The position numbers were made by a program, and so were the translations under genes. Below are positions 49,519 through 56,871 of a stretch of DNA of 64,000 bases, piece by piece (position 1 is the first letter of the stretch; the number at the start of each line of letters is the position of its first letter). The notes under the pieces were generated by a model. That model worked only from the letters and a program-made list of their open reading frames with translations. It was not told the DNA's origin and did no database searches. The DNA lies in the IMG/VR virus record IMGVR_UViG_3300031951_000074, positions 27,615 to 91,614 of that record. The stretch is one strand, 5' to 3'. Source of the DNA: a virus.

Positions 49519-50179
49519 TGTGTTCTCCGATAAAAAATTCTTTTAGTGATGGAAAGTGTTCTGTCAGCTGGTCACGACAGCTAAAAGCAACCTGACGATG
49601 CTCTTTTTGTGTTCCGGCTTCACACCGAAGTTCGCAGTAGTGAATCCAGCTACGCAGTGTGCCGCTCATGTACAACCGGCTCATTGTTAAACCCTCTGGT
49701 AGAATGGCACGGGCTTGTTCTTTTGCAATACCGTTACTAATGGCCCAGTCGTACGTTTGCTTTGCTTTGCGTACTACGTCTTGTTGCAGTTCTTTCCACA
49801 GATCCTGCAGCTCAGCATCGCTGGTTTCAATACTGTTTTGACGGTTTTTGTTGTCTTGTAACCGCGCTTCTTTGAACTCAAAGCCCAATTCGTCTACAAC
49901 AGCATATCGCTGAGAAAACTCCTGAAATGAAAAGCTGCGGTGTCGTAGGATCTGACGTGCAATGTCACGAGTTGTATTGATTTCCATTACAACACTCACC
50001 ATTTCAAATGGTGACCAGTGCTTGTTTTTAGCCAAATATTTTAACAGCTTTGGGGCAGTTGAGGTATTATGTTGGTTGCTTGGATTGCTGACTCGTGCTG
50101 TGTAGGCAACCAAGTCTTCTGCACTAGACAGGTCTAACTCAAGAGGTTTTGTAATACCAATAATTTTGGCAATGTGCAT
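49508..50179 (-). CDS. thyX: Flavin-dependent thymidylate synthase
   Basis: 223 residues from ATG at 50179, in an ATGA overlap with the previous stop. The ThyX motif RHRxxSxxExSxR is present as RHRSFSFQEFSQR (about 79-91). LYMSGTLRSWIHYCELRCEA and a C-terminal RDQLTEHFP follow. It methylates dUMP to dTMP using folate, FAD and NADPH. It acts with the dUTPase and dCMP deaminase encoded elsewhere in the window. Confidence 0.95.
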   Translation of the reverse strand: MHIAKIIGITKPLELDLSSAEDLVAYTARVSNPSNQHNTSTAPKLLKYLAKNKHWSPFEMVSVVMEINTTRDIARQILRHRSFSFQEFSQRYAVVDELGFEFKEARLQDNKNRQNSIETSDAELQDLWKELQQDVVRKAKQTYDWAISNGIAKEQARAILPEGLTMSRLYMSGTLRSWIHYCELRCEAGTQKEHRQVAFSCRDQLTEHFPSLKEFFIGEHIEQ

Positions 50180-50463
50180 CAAAACTCCGAAGTTGATGGA
50201 GTATCAAAACTGTTTTTTGCTGTTTTTTGTGCGTTGTAGACTTGTTCTACATCAAACATTAAGTCACCCAGTTCTGTTAAAACCTCAACTGGAAGCGGCA
50301 TTACTCGACCACACGTGTCGCGAATAACAAACTCGTCGTTGTCTGTGTATTGGACCTCAAACCAGTAGTGATTTACACCATCACTAAACACTGGAAAATC
50401 GTCGTCTTGTTGTAGGTCGTGGATTTTTGTGTTGATCTTTCCGATATACTTTGATAGATTCAT
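50179..50463 (-). CDS. Hypothetical protein
   Basis: 94 residues (MNLSKYIGKINTKIHDLQQD, then YWFEVQYTDNDEFVIRDTCG, ending TPSTSEF). Acidic, small beta domain in appearance. Coupled to thyX by ATGA overlap. Not recognised. Confidence 0.6.
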   Translation of the reverse strand: MNLSKYIGKINTKIHDLQQDDDFPVFSDGVNHYWFEVQYTDNDEFVIRDTCGRVMPLPVEVLTELGDLMFDVEQVYNAQKTAKNSFDTPSTSEF

Positions 50464-50488
50464 TTTGATTTTGATTTGTGTTGTTGAT

Positions 50489-50563
50489 TGGCGGTCCTGA
50501 CGGGAATCGAACCCGTGTCACCGGCGTGACAGGCCGGCATAATAACCGTTATACTACAGAACC
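50489..50563 (-). tRNA. tRNA-Asp(GUC)
   Basis: 75 nt with CCA. Acceptor GGTTCTG/CAGGACC. The anticodon loop CTGTCAC reads GTC. T arm ACGGG-TTCGATT-CCCGT. Its 5' 15 nt also encode the end of the gene at 50549. Confidence 0.95.
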
Positions 50564-50719
50564 TTTGATTTCGCCATTACTGTAAGCGTGTAGAAACTCT
50601 TTGTTGTATTGCTCAACAGAACACCCTGTTGAGTTTACAACAAACTGCTCCAGTTGAAGGTCTTTAAAGCCGTAGCTCATGCCTTCTAGAATTGCTGCAA
50701 AGATAAAGTAATTGTTCAT
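50549..50719 (-). CDS. Small protein ending inside tRNA-Asp
   Basis: 56 residues (MNNYFIFAAILEGMSYGFKD, then FVVNSTGCSVEQYNKEFLHA, ending EIKGSVV). Its last four codons and stop (TAA at 50549) lie in the tRNA-Asp sequence. Normal coding pattern for this phage. Function unknown. Confidence 0.6.
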   Translation of the reverse strand: MNNYFIFAAILEGMSYGFKDLQLEQFVVNSTGCSVEQYNKEFLHAYSNGEIKGSVV

Positions 50720-50721
50720 AT

Positions 50722-50883
50722 TTACTTAGCTAATAGTTTTACTTGAACGCAGGTAGCTTCTTGGTATTTTACTGCTTGCTGCATTCTAACACAGCTGGCT
50801 AGGTCTTCTACTGGAGGCCCAAACACAGTTGGTTTACCACCAGAACTAACTACCAATACCCACACCAGTACAAAAGTTGTCAT
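50722..50883 (-). CDS. Small secreted or membrane protein
   Basis: 53 residues. Hydrophobic N-terminus (MTTFVLVWVLVVSSGG), then a soluble part with two Cys (ASCVRMQQAVKYQEATC). Located between tRNA-Phe and the 50549 gene. A weak signal-anchor protein; function unknown. Confidence 0.55.
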   Translation of the reverse strand: MTTFVLVWVLVVSSGGKPTVFGPPVEDLASCVRMQQAVKYQEATCVQVKLLAK

Positions 50884-50890
50884 ATTTGTT

Positions 50891-50952
50891 TGGCCCCCAC
50901 TCTTAGATTCGAACTAAGCACGCCAGGCTCTTCAGGCCTGCGCTAAATGGGG
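50891..50952 (-). tRNA. tRNA-Phe(GAA), D arm missing
   Basis: 62 nt including CCA. Acceptor CCCCATT/AGTGGGG, anticodon arm CAGGC-CTGAAGA-GCCTG reading GAA, and T arm CTTAG-TTCGAAT-CTAAG are complete. Only GCG separates the TA linker from the anticodon stem, so no D arm can form. Confidence 0.8.
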
Positions 50953-51224
50953 TTAGTTGATACAAAACCCTCGCCTTCTGCTACAACACACATAAGGTTA
51001 TTGTCTGTTAAAACAAAAGTCCAGGTTTTGGTTGTTTTGTTCAAAAACAAACCGTATACAATCTCCTTTTTTTGTGACATCCAAACTGGAGATTCTTTGT
51101 ACTTGGTTTGTAGTGCGTTAACTACAACGTCGTGCTTGTCGCATTGTAGTTGACTGTTGATTGTGATGGGATCAGCATATGCTAGATTTGCTGATAGTGC
51201 AAGCATTAAAAATGCTTTTTTCAT
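50943..51224 (-). CDS. Secreted hypothetical protein
   Basis: 93 residues. Sec signal peptide MKKAFLMLALSANLAYA, cut before DPITINS. Mature part has two Cys (LQCDKH, NLMCVV) and a WTFVLTDNN strand. Its stop TAG is part of the tRNA-Phe 5' end. Predicted periplasmic; function unknown. Confidence 0.65.
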   Translation of the reverse strand: MKKAFLMLALSANLAYADPITINSQLQCDKHDVVVNALQTKYKESPVWMSQKKEIVYGLFLNKTTKTWTFVLTDNNLMCVVAEGEGFVSTNPI

Positions 51225-51233
51225 ATAATCCTT

Positions 51234-51308
51234 TGGTACATCCTGTAAGAATTGAACTCACGACCCTCTCTGTGTAAAAGAGACGCTCTACCACTGAGCT
51301 AAGGATGC
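51234..51308 (-). tRNA. tRNA-Val(UAC)
   Basis: 75 nt with CCA. Acceptor GCATCCT/AGGATGT starts with a G.U pair. Anticodon loop TTTACAC reads TAC. T arm contains GTTCAATTC. Confidence 0.92.
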
Positions 51309-51309
51309 A

Positions 51310-51388
51310 TGGAGCGGGTAGGGAGAGTCGAACTCCGCGTTCATCAGCTTGGAAGGCTGCTCCTGGCCCCTTCAGGTAGTCTACCCGC
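51310..51388 (-). tRNA. tRNA-Gly(UCC)
   Basis: 79 nt with CCA. Acceptor GCGGGTA/TACCCGC, anticodon arm CAGC-CTTCCAA-GCTG reading TCC. The D arm is enlarged (CCTG-AAGGGGC-CAGG) with extra bases between acceptor and D stem. It starts 1 bp from tRNA-Val. Confidence 0.85.
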
Positions 51389-51478
51389 AGTTTTAGTTTG
51401 ATACTACTACACAACTAACAAAATTGTGTTTTGAAATACCCCATACAATGAAGCTGGGCTTGTGTGGTGTTAGTACAA

Positions 51479-51718
51479 TCACAGTTGATGTACACCAGCA
51501 CTGATGTCTTGATCTTCCAAGTACGCTAGCAGAGTGTCTACTGCTTCGTCGTATTCCATGTTGGACACGTCTGGTACAGTATCCATGTGGAAGTCTTCGT
51601 CTTCCAAGAAGCCCAGAATTGCATCTACACCAGAAGTGCAGTCGTCGTACACTTCGATTTGAACTGTACCGTCAATGTGATGATAAGCTGCAATTACAAA
51701 ACTGTAAAGAGGTTCCAT
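51479..51718 (-). CDS. Small acidic protein
   Basis: 79 residues, strongly acidic (MEPLYSFVIAAYHHIDGTVQ, then ILGFLEDEDFHMDTVPDVSN), with two LxxLxDxD-like repeats. Possibly a DNA mimic or inhibitor by charge alone, but no evidence beyond composition. Function unknown. Confidence 0.6.
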   Translation of the reverse strand: MEPLYSFVIAAYHHIDGTVQIEVYDDCTSGVDAILGFLEDEDFHMDTVPDVSNMEYDEAVDTLLAYLEDQDISAGVHQL

Positions 51719-51792
51719 TTGTTTGTTCCTTTGTTAGCGTTAAAAGAATATTTTACTTCAAAAACACATCATACTCAAGATTAAAATTTTAT

Positions 51793-51885
51793 TGGAGGAA
51801 GCGGTGAGACTCGAACTCACACACCTTTTTCAAGGCCTTCTGTTTTCAAGACAGTTGCCGCTAGTCCAACTCGGCTAACGCTTCC
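51793..51885 (-). tRNA. tRNA-Ser(UGA)
   Basis: 93 nt with CCA, class II with a long variable arm. Acceptor GGAAGCG/CGCTTCC, anticodon loop CTTGAAA reads TGA, T arm with GTTCGAGTC. Confidence 0.95.
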
Positions 51886-51889
51886 TTTT

Positions 51890-52441
51890 TTATTTATTTG
51901 CTAATGGATTGTCGAGTGCTTTCTTTATTTTTTCATCCATTTCTTTTGACATTTTTCTAAGATCTTGATCAGTTTCACGATCTAGTTTATTCATTTCCAT
52001 TCTTACAGATTTCATTTCTTGATCTACGTCGCGTTGACTTTGTTTTGCACTTCTTTCAACGTTATCTACAACGCCTTCTAATCTGCGAATATCTGTTTTT
52101 AGATCGTTTTTAATGTTGTTTGTGTAGTCTGTGGCTTGGGCTACATTAGTCTCTATGCCATCTAGTTTTTTGTCTAGTACACTTAACTTTTCAGTTATAG
52201 CAGTTAGGTCTGGGGTAACATATTCTGCTATTTTCTTTTTCATGTTTTGATAGTCTTTGTAGACCTCAAAAGCCCCATATAATCCGCCTAAAATACTACT
52301 TGCAAGTGTAAAAGCTACCATTAGTTTAGCTGGCGTAAACTCATATCCGCCAATACTGATTACAGTATCTTTGCTTGCGTATTTTTTGGCCGTTTTTTCA
52401 AGTTGTTCTATTTTTTGATCAAGATCTTTTGTCTCCGCCAT
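51890..52441 (-). CDS. Membrane-anchored coiled-coil protein
   Basis: 183 residues from ATG at 52441 (MAETKDLDQKIEQLEKTAKK), with GGAG 7 bp before; a TTG two codons earlier is less likely. One membrane helix (LMVAFTLASSILGGLYGAFE, about 40-60) is followed by a 110-residue coiled coil (ITEKLSVLDKKLDGIETNVA, VEMNKLDRETDQDLRKMSKE-type heptads). Linked with the two secreted proteins upstream by ATG/TGA overlaps; perhaps part of a membrane complex. Function unknown. Confidence 0.68.
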   Translation of the reverse strand: MAETKDLDQKIEQLEKTAKKYASKDTVISIGGYEFTPAKLMVAFTLASSILGGLYGAFEVYKDYQNMKKKIAEYVTPDLTAITEKLSVLDKKLDGIETNVAQATDYTNNIKNDLKTDIRRLEGVVDNVERSAKQSQRDVDQEMKSVRMEMNKLDRETDQDLRKMSKEMDEKIKKALDNPLANK

Positions 52442-52443
52442 TA

Positions 52444-53670
52444 TCAATCTCCACGCCTGAACTGTATATCTACTAGTTCCTGCCAGCGGTTTTCTTGTGC
52501 GCCACCTAGTGTTCTTTGTGCGCTTCTGTTGTCGATTGCTCTTTGATTTCTATATACCTCTCGTACTGGATAAAAAGGAATGTCTTTTAAGACCAAAGCA
52601 CTGTAGTTTGAAAAGCCAGTTGGTATAACCTGAAAAGCACTAACCTCTGGTCCGCCTACAATTTCTTGCGGTGAATTAACCGCCAGTGGTTGTTGTTTTT
52701 CTGTTGTTTGAGTAGGTTTAGGTGCAACATTCTGTATTAAAACTACTGGATTTTCTTTTTGTTCTTGTACTACTACTTCTTGCTGAACAACCACTCTAGT
52801 ATTTTCTGTTACCCTGCTTGCTACCACATTTTGTTGCGTTACACGCTGCAGTGCTGTTGGTACGATCTCTGCGGCTTCTACTGCAGTGGTTCTACCACAA
52901 ATCTGTGGATTTGTACTACAATTCTTTTCTAAAAGTGCTCTGGAGTATCCTGAACACTGCGTGCTGTATAATGGATCTAAGTTACATTGTTGAGACAAGT
53001 AGGCAGCATTGTAGTTTTTACAAGAAACATTGTATACTGGGTTAAAGTCGCACTGCTGTAGTGGGTCGTAGTAGTAACTAAAATCTTTTAACTCTGTGTT
53101 ATTTCCGTAGCTTCTAAACCAGTTTTTATATTCATATTTACTTAAGTCACCGCTGTAACCTATTGTAACTGGCTGGCGAGATAACGACACAGAGTTGTAT
53201 CTAAACTCAAAACTGTTGTTATTCCACAACTGTACTTCAAAGCTGTTCTTTCTAACAGGATTGCGATATTCCATCATATCGTACCAACCTATTACTACAT
53301 TGTCGGTCCCCAGTCTTATATAAGGACTTTTGTTGTTAGACACTAAGTCTGTCCAAAGTGGAAACAATGTGTAATTGTACTGAGAATCCAGGTTTTTATT
53401 TAATACCTGTGGCCAATACCCGGGCCTTATGTTTTCATTAAAACTAACAATGCCATTGGTATTTACTGCAACAGTATTAAAGTTTCTGCCGAAAAACTGA
53501 AAACTAAAAGGTAGTGTTATAGGACCACTGGTACCCTCGTCACTTAAGTTGAGCGGCGTTCCTGTTTTTCGTATATCTAATAGTGGATTAGTGCTGTGAA
53601 AAGTCTGACCACTAGAACAACCAACCCATGATCCTAGTAAACAAGCCAGGACTGTTACTTGTTTTTTCAT
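52444..53670 (-). CDS. Secreted protein with nidogen-like (NIDO) domain
   Basis: 408 residues. N-terminal signal sequence MKKQVTVLACLLGSWVGCSS, with a Cys that is not in a canonical lipobox. Residues about 50-190 read ITLPFSFQFFGRNFNTVAVN, TNGIVSFNENI, LFPLWTDLV, VIGWYDM and FEVQLWNNNSFEFRYNSV, the pattern of the extracellular NIDO fold. Then a Cys-rich segment (CDFNP, CKNY, CNLDP, CSGY, CSTNP) and a long Gln/Val-rich linker. Probably exposed outside the cytoplasm; may act in envelope modification or adhesion. Confidence 0.68.
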   Translation of the reverse strand: MKKQVTVLACLLGSWVGCSSGQTFHSTNPLLDIRKTGTPLNLSDEGTSGPITLPFSFQFFGRNFNTVAVNTNGIVSFNENIRPGYWPQVLNKNLDSQYNYTLFPLWTDLVSNNKSPYIRLGTDNVVIGWYDMMEYRNPVRKNSFEVQLWNNNSFEFRYNSVSLSRQPVTIGYSGDLSKYEYKNWFRSYGNNTELKDFSYYYDPLQQCDFNPVYNVSCKNYNAAYLSQQCNLDPLYSTQCSGYSRALLEKNCSTNPQICGRTTAVEAAEIVPTALQRVTQQNVVASRVTENTRVVVQQEVVVQEQKENPVVLIQNVAPKPTQTTEKQQPLAVNSPQEIVGGPEVSAFQVIPTGFSNYSALVLKDIPFYPVREVYRNQRAIDNRSAQRTLGGAQENRWQELVDIQFRRGD

Positions 53671-54250
53671 TTTGTGTGTCCTTGTTCAAGACTGGTTTTT
53701 GATGTGGATTGTTAGTCCACAAGACCTTGGCTTGGTCTCCTATTTTTCCATCATACGGACAAGGAGTGCCTGCTTCCCACATGGCATCAAACACTCGTCT
53801 GTCTTGACACAACAGTGTAACAGCTGCCACTTTCATTCCCATGTCGAATAGCGTTTTACTCAGCTTTAGTCGTTCACAGTTTAGATCTCGCACAGTACTG
53901 CCACTGCTCAATCCCAATACCTGGGTTTGCATTGCACCGCCTGTTCCTGTAGCGCATAAATCTGGGTTACCGCCACTCATCATGCTTGGCGCAACAGCCG
54001 TTGGCGGAGGCTGGATTATTTTTTGAACAGTATCGTTTTTGTTGGTACTTTCTTGTACAACACTGCTTTGATTTATGTTTGTGTTTGTGCTGGTAGTATT
54101 TCCGTTATTTGTGCTAGTAATAACACTAGTAGTTGTATTTGTAGTATTTGTATTTGTGTCTAACAGACTCTTATTATCGTAGACTGTTTGCCCAAACACA
54201 TAAAAGCTGCTAATGCAAAGCATTGCAGCTACAATTTTTGTCTTTAACAT
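53612..54250 (-). CDS. Secreted Asn/Thr-rich protein
   Basis: 212 residues from ATG at 54250 (MLKTKIVAAMLCISSFYVFG), with GGAGCAG upstream. Signal peptide ends near residue 20. It continues with an Asn/Thr-rich low-complexity part (TNTNTTNTTTSVITSTNNGN) and a folded C-terminal domain with Cys (CATGTGGAMQTQVLGLSSG, LLCQDRRVFDAMWEAGTPCP). Overlaps the NIDO gene by 59 bp, so the two are likely functional partners. Similar pairs occur in other aquatic phages. Confidence 0.66.
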   Translation of the reverse strand: MLKTKIVAAMLCISSFYVFGQTVYDNKSLLDTNTNTTNTTTSVITSTNNGNTTSTNTNINQSSVVQESTNKNDTVQKIIQPPPTAVAPSMMSGGNPDLCATGTGGAMQTQVLGLSSGSTVRDLNCERLKLSKTLFDMGMKVAAVTLLCQDRRVFDAMWEAGTPCPYDGKIGDQAKVLWTNNPHQKPVLNKDTQNEKTSNSPGLFTRIMGWLF

Positions 54251-54263
54251 TACTGCTCCTAAT

Positions 54264-54338
54264 TGGGTTCCCATTACGGACTCGAACCGCAACTCCAAGG
54301 TTTTGGAGACCTGGCGACTACCACTATCTTAATGGGAA
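54264..54338 (-). tRNA. tRNA-Trp(CCA)
   Basis: 75 nt with CCA. Acceptor TTCCCAT/ATGGGAA, anticodon loop CTCCAAA reads CCA, T arm with GTTCGAGTC. Confidence 0.92.
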
Positions 54339-54512
54339 TCAGACAATCAATTCTTCAAATTTGGGAAATACTAAAGTAGTCTTGTGTACCCAAATTGTAA
54401 CACAACGGTCTAGTGTTTTATCGTAATAACAAACTTCGTATGTGTCGTTGTGATGTGACTTTACTTCACAGTCGATTAGCTTGTTGTTGTGGTTGTACTT
54501 AACACTAATCAT
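54339..54512 (-). CDS. Small hypothetical protein
   Basis: 57 residues (MISVKYNHNNKLIDCEVKSH, then YEVCYYDKTLDRCVTIWVHK, ending FEELIV). ATG at 54512 forms an ATGA overlap with the rubredoxin stop. Ends 1 bp before tRNA-Trp. Small beta domain; not recognised. Confidence 0.6.
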   Translation of the reverse strand: MISVKYNHNNKLIDCEVKSHHNDTYEVCYYDKTLDRCVTIWVHKTTLVFPKFEELIV

Positions 54513-54655
54513 ACAGTTGTCAATACAAACTCTTCTTTTGCTGAACCGCAGTGTGGACAGTTCCAGTACTTGGGTAGTTGTTCCCAGTTCATGCCTGTAT
54601 CTTCTTCGTCGTATAAATACTCACACACTGTACACACCCAATTGTGGTTTTCCAT
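54509..54655 (-). CDS. Rubredoxin
   Basis: 48 residues from ATG at 54655 (MENHNWVCTVCEYLYDEEDT). Two CxxC pairs, CTVC and CPHC, spaced as in rubredoxins, with the conserved YLYDEEDTG and W residues between. It should bind one Fe(Cys)4 centre and act as a one-electron carrier in the cytoplasm. The partner is not evident here. Candidates are host oxidoreductases or the phage's own flavin or reductase enzymes. Upstream in-frame ATG at 54700 lies in tRNA-Cys and was rejected. Confidence 0.88.
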   Translation of the reverse strand: MENHNWVCTVCEYLYDEEDTGMNWEQLPKYWNCPHCGSAKEEFVLTTV

Positions 54656-54672
54656 TTTAAATTCCTTTTTGT

Positions 54673-54750
54673 TGGAACACAGGGTGAGATTCGAACTCAC
54701 GAATCAACGGGTTTGCAATCCGCGCCATTGGACCGCTCTGGTACCTGTGT
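54673..54750 (-). tRNA. tRNA-Cys(GCA)
   Basis: 78 nt with CCA. Acceptor ACACAGG/CCTGTGT, anticodon GCA in loop TTGCAAA. Pair 31-39 is an A-C mismatch in an otherwise standard arm. Confidence 0.88.
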
Positions 54751-54760
54751 ATTAATTATT

Positions 54761-54849
54761 TGGCGGAAGTAGTAGGACTCGAACCTACGCGCCCCTATTA
54801 AGGGCGACAGTTTAGCAAACTGCTGGTTTAACCACTCACCCATACTTCC
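54761..54849 (-). tRNA. tRNA-Ser(GCU)
   Basis: 89 nt with CCA, class II. Acceptor GGAAGTA/TACTTCC, anticodon loop TTGCTAA reads GCT, variable arm CGCCC...GGGGCG. Confidence 0.93.
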
Positions 54850-54888
54850 TTAGTAAAAGACTCTTTATAGAACTTTTTACTAAAGAAC

Positions 54889-54963
54889 TGGCTCCCCCGG
54901 GATGGATCGAACATCCGACCAACAAATTAACAGTCTGCTGCTCTACCTCTGAGCTACGAGGGA
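54889..54963 (-). tRNA. tRNA-Asn(GUU)
   Basis: 75 nt with CCA. Acceptor TCCCTCG/CGGGGGA, anticodon loop CTGTTAA reads GTT, T arm GGATG-TTCGATC-CATCC. Confidence 0.95.
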
Positions 54964-54968
54964 ATATT

Positions 54969-55154
54969 TTATGGTCTACTGTGGATTATATAGTCTTTTA
55001 CAACATCTGGATCTACATCCCACTGTTGTAGTGGAGTGAGCAATCCAAAAGCTACGTTTGGTGAATTCCACCAGTTGTCACACAGTAACTTACTGCCTAA
55101 AATATAATACACTGCGAGCTGATATTTTGAGGGGATACTTGTTATAGTTGTCAT
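54969..55154 (-). CDS. Small hypothetical protein
   Basis: 61 residues from ATG at 55154 (MTTITSIPSKYQLAVYYILG), in an ATGA overlap with the deaminase stop. Continues WWNSPNVAFGLLTPLQQWDV. Similar short proteins with a LLTPLQQWDVDPDVV motif occur in other phages. Function unknown. Confidence 0.62.
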   Translation of the reverse strand: MTTITSIPSKYQLAVYYILGSKLLCDNWWNSPNVAFGLLTPLQQWDVDPDVVKDYIIHSRP

Positions 55155-55459
55155 GTGTGATCTACAATTTTGATGCCGGCAGCGGCAATGGCACTGCAAC
55201 AGATACTACACGGCTTTGCTGGGGCCGGAGAACCGTCTTCCAAGAACCGAAAAATCTTCATGCTATGTGCTTTAGATAAGTCTTTACACAAAGTAATAGC
55301 ATGGACTTCGGCATGAAGATACATTTTGTACGGTTCTCCGGTTTTAACAGCGTGATGAGCCTGAAGTGGATGTGTTTTGACGTAACTGTTTTTACCAATG
55401 CTCAACACACGTCCACGACGGTCATAGATTATTGCAGTGATCTTGTATTGCTTCGACAT
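55151..55459 (-). CDS. dCMP/cytidine deaminase-like protein
   Basis: 102 residues. Zinc-deaminase motifs HAEVHA (catalytic Glu) and PCSICC. Shorter than T4 dCMP deaminase (about 190 residues). It probably deaminates dCMP to dUMP to feed ThyX; another cytosine or guanine substrate is possible. The ATG lies exactly 7 bases after a -10 box. Confidence 0.78.
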   Translation of the reverse strand: MSKQYKITAIIYDRRGRVLSIGKNSYVKTHPLQAHHAVKTGEPYKMYLHAEVHAITLCKDLSKAHSMKIFRFLEDGSPAPAKPCSICCSAIAAAGIKIVDHT

Positions 55460-55466
55460 AGACTAT

Positions 55467-55495
55467 ATTATAGCCTAGTGTGCGTTATTTTTCAA
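55467..55495 (-). promoter_or_regulatory. Sigma70 promoter, predicted leaderless start for deaminase
   Basis: TTGAAA (55495-55490), 17 bp, TATAAT (55472-55467), then 7 bases and the ATG at 55459. Confidence 0.75.
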
Positions 55496-55666
55496 GTCTG
55501 AGTTTTTGACTTCTTTTGTGCAGTCGTCACAGTCACCATCAAAATTTTTGTTTTCTCGTGCGTGAACGGCACGTTCTGCTGCTTTGCAAGCCTCCAGTGT
55601 GTCAAACACACAACGGCCCTTTTCACCATACTTGTACTTGTTGTTATTGCATTTATAGCACGGCAT
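55475..55666 (-). CDS. Small Cys-rich protein, possible zinc finger
   Basis: 63 residues with six Cys: CYKC at the N-terminus, GRCVFDTLEAC in the middle and GDCDDC near the end. Two CxxC pairs suggest metal binding. Its 3' end overlaps the deaminase promoter. It overlaps the phosphoesterase gene by 14 bp. Function unknown. Confidence 0.65.
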   Translation of the reverse strand: MPCYKCNNNKYKYGEKGRCVFDTLEACKAAERAVHARENKNFDGDCDDCTKEVKNSDLKNNAH

Positions 55667-56177
55667 GTTCTAGTTCTTTCTTTAAAGAGTTCCATTCCAC
55701 TGGAATATAGTCAACACACTCCACACTTACATTGTAGTATTTTGGGTGTGTGTTGTTACTGCTATCCAACACTCGGCGATGATGTAAGTGACCGTGAATG
55801 TTGTATTTCCAACGGTAAAGATTGCTTTCATGCACTGGAATGTGTGACAGCAAACAATCTTCTAAGACATGGTAACCACGAATGTCATCAAAGTATGGCA
55901 CATAGTCATGTAGCTTGAAAATGTCGTGGTTGCCCTTGATTAACACTTTGCGGCCGTTTAAACGACTTAAAATCTTCAATGCTTTGCGGTTGATGACCAC
56001 ATCGCCTAGATGATAGACACGATCTTTTGGAGACACAACAGAGTTCCAATTCTTCACCAAATCCTCGTCCATGGAGTCCGCAGTGGTCCAGGGGCGTAGT
56101 TTTGTGTTGTCGTCTCGCAAAAAGTTACACACACCTTGGTGGCCAAAGTGTGTGTCTGAGATCAAAAAGGTTTTCAT
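55653..56177 (-). CDS. Metallophosphoesterase
   Basis: 174 residues. SDTHFGH, HLGDVVINR, IKGNHD, SHIPVH and HGHLHH give a full calcineurin-like metal site. Small stand-alone enzymes of this type occur in many phages; the substrate is unknown. A second, larger one is at 60135. Confidence 0.88.
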   Translation of the reverse strand: MKTFLISDTHFGHQGVCNFLRDDNTKLRPWTTADSMDEDLVKNWNSVVSPKDRVYHLGDVVINRKALKILSRLNGRKVLIKGNHDIFKLHDYVPYFDDIRGYHVLEDCLLSHIPVHESNLYRWKYNIHGHLHHRRVLDSSNNTHPKYYNVSVECVDYIPVEWNSLKKELEHAVL

Positions 56178-56539
56178 GACTTATTCAAGTAAAAGTCTGT
56201 TGCCATTGCTGCTGGATTTTCAACACCACAGTGTGCTGCAAAATGTTCTAACAATTCGCGTTCGTGTGATGCGTCGTAGATCGAATTGTGGATCTCCAAG
56301 TACCCTGCATCTTGTGCAGCTGCATAGGCTTCGGGTCCGAAACCAAAGATTTGGTACAACACATAACGATACGTTCCACCGTCCTCAATCTCACCTTTGT
56401 GAATTCGGCGAGATACTGCACAGAAAGCAGCCAACTGCTGTGACGGTGTTAACGAATTCCAGTAGGCCTCTTGTTCGTTTTCGAGTTCTTTCATGGCCTC
56501 TGTATAAAGTCTGGAAAGATTGTCGAATTCTGCGTTCAT
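56174..56539 (-). CDS. Hypothetical helical protein
   Basis: 121 residues from ATG at 56539 (MNAEFDNLSRLYTEAMKELE), ATGA overlap with the upstream stop. Helical with WNSLTPSQQLAAFCAVSRRI, HKGEIEDGGTYRYVLYQIFG and an AAMATDFYLNKS end. A conserved phage family by memory of its pattern, but without known function. Confidence 0.65.
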   Translation of the reverse strand: MNAEFDNLSRLYTEAMKELENEQEAYWNSLTPSQQLAAFCAVSRRIHKGEIEDGGTYRYVLYQIFGFGPEAYAAAQDAGYLEIHNSIYDASHERELLEHFAAHCGVENPAAMATDFYLNKS

Positions 56540-56856
56540 ACCAATGTGCTCCAGTCTGTTGATTGTGGTAGGACTTCTACTTTTGAACCAGCTGCTACTG
56601 CGCCCTTGATTAGGAATTCCAGCTGAGAAACACCCCAACTACTTAAACCATAGGATTGAAGATTACACAAGTACTGAGACCCACTGTTACCGTGAAATAG
56701 CACGCACCCATCACTCACTTCGAGAGACGCAACGCCTGAGTTCAACTGCCAGTTATTGCCTCCCATGTAGCCACCATACCAAACTCCAAAAACTTTGTAG
56801 ACAGTTTTGTTTTCTGTTTCAATCTTCAGGACAACCCAGCGATCTGGAATATTCAT
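56536..56856 (-). CDS. Hypothetical beta-rich protein
   Basis: 106 residues from ATG at 56856 (MNIP...), with GAGGAAAA before it; the frame upstream runs through a tRNA T arm and is not coding. Contains WVVLKIETENKTVYKVFGVW, NWQLNSGVASLEVSDGCVLF and a LCNLQSYGLSSWG motif. Not recognised. Confidence 0.65.
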   Translation of the reverse strand: MNIPDRWVVLKIETENKTVYKVFGVWYGGYMGGNNWQLNSGVASLEVSDGCVLFHGNSGSQYLCNLQSYGLSSWGVSQLEFLIKGAVAAGSKVEVLPQSTDWSTLV

Positions 56857-56871
56857 TTTTTCCTCTGTTAG

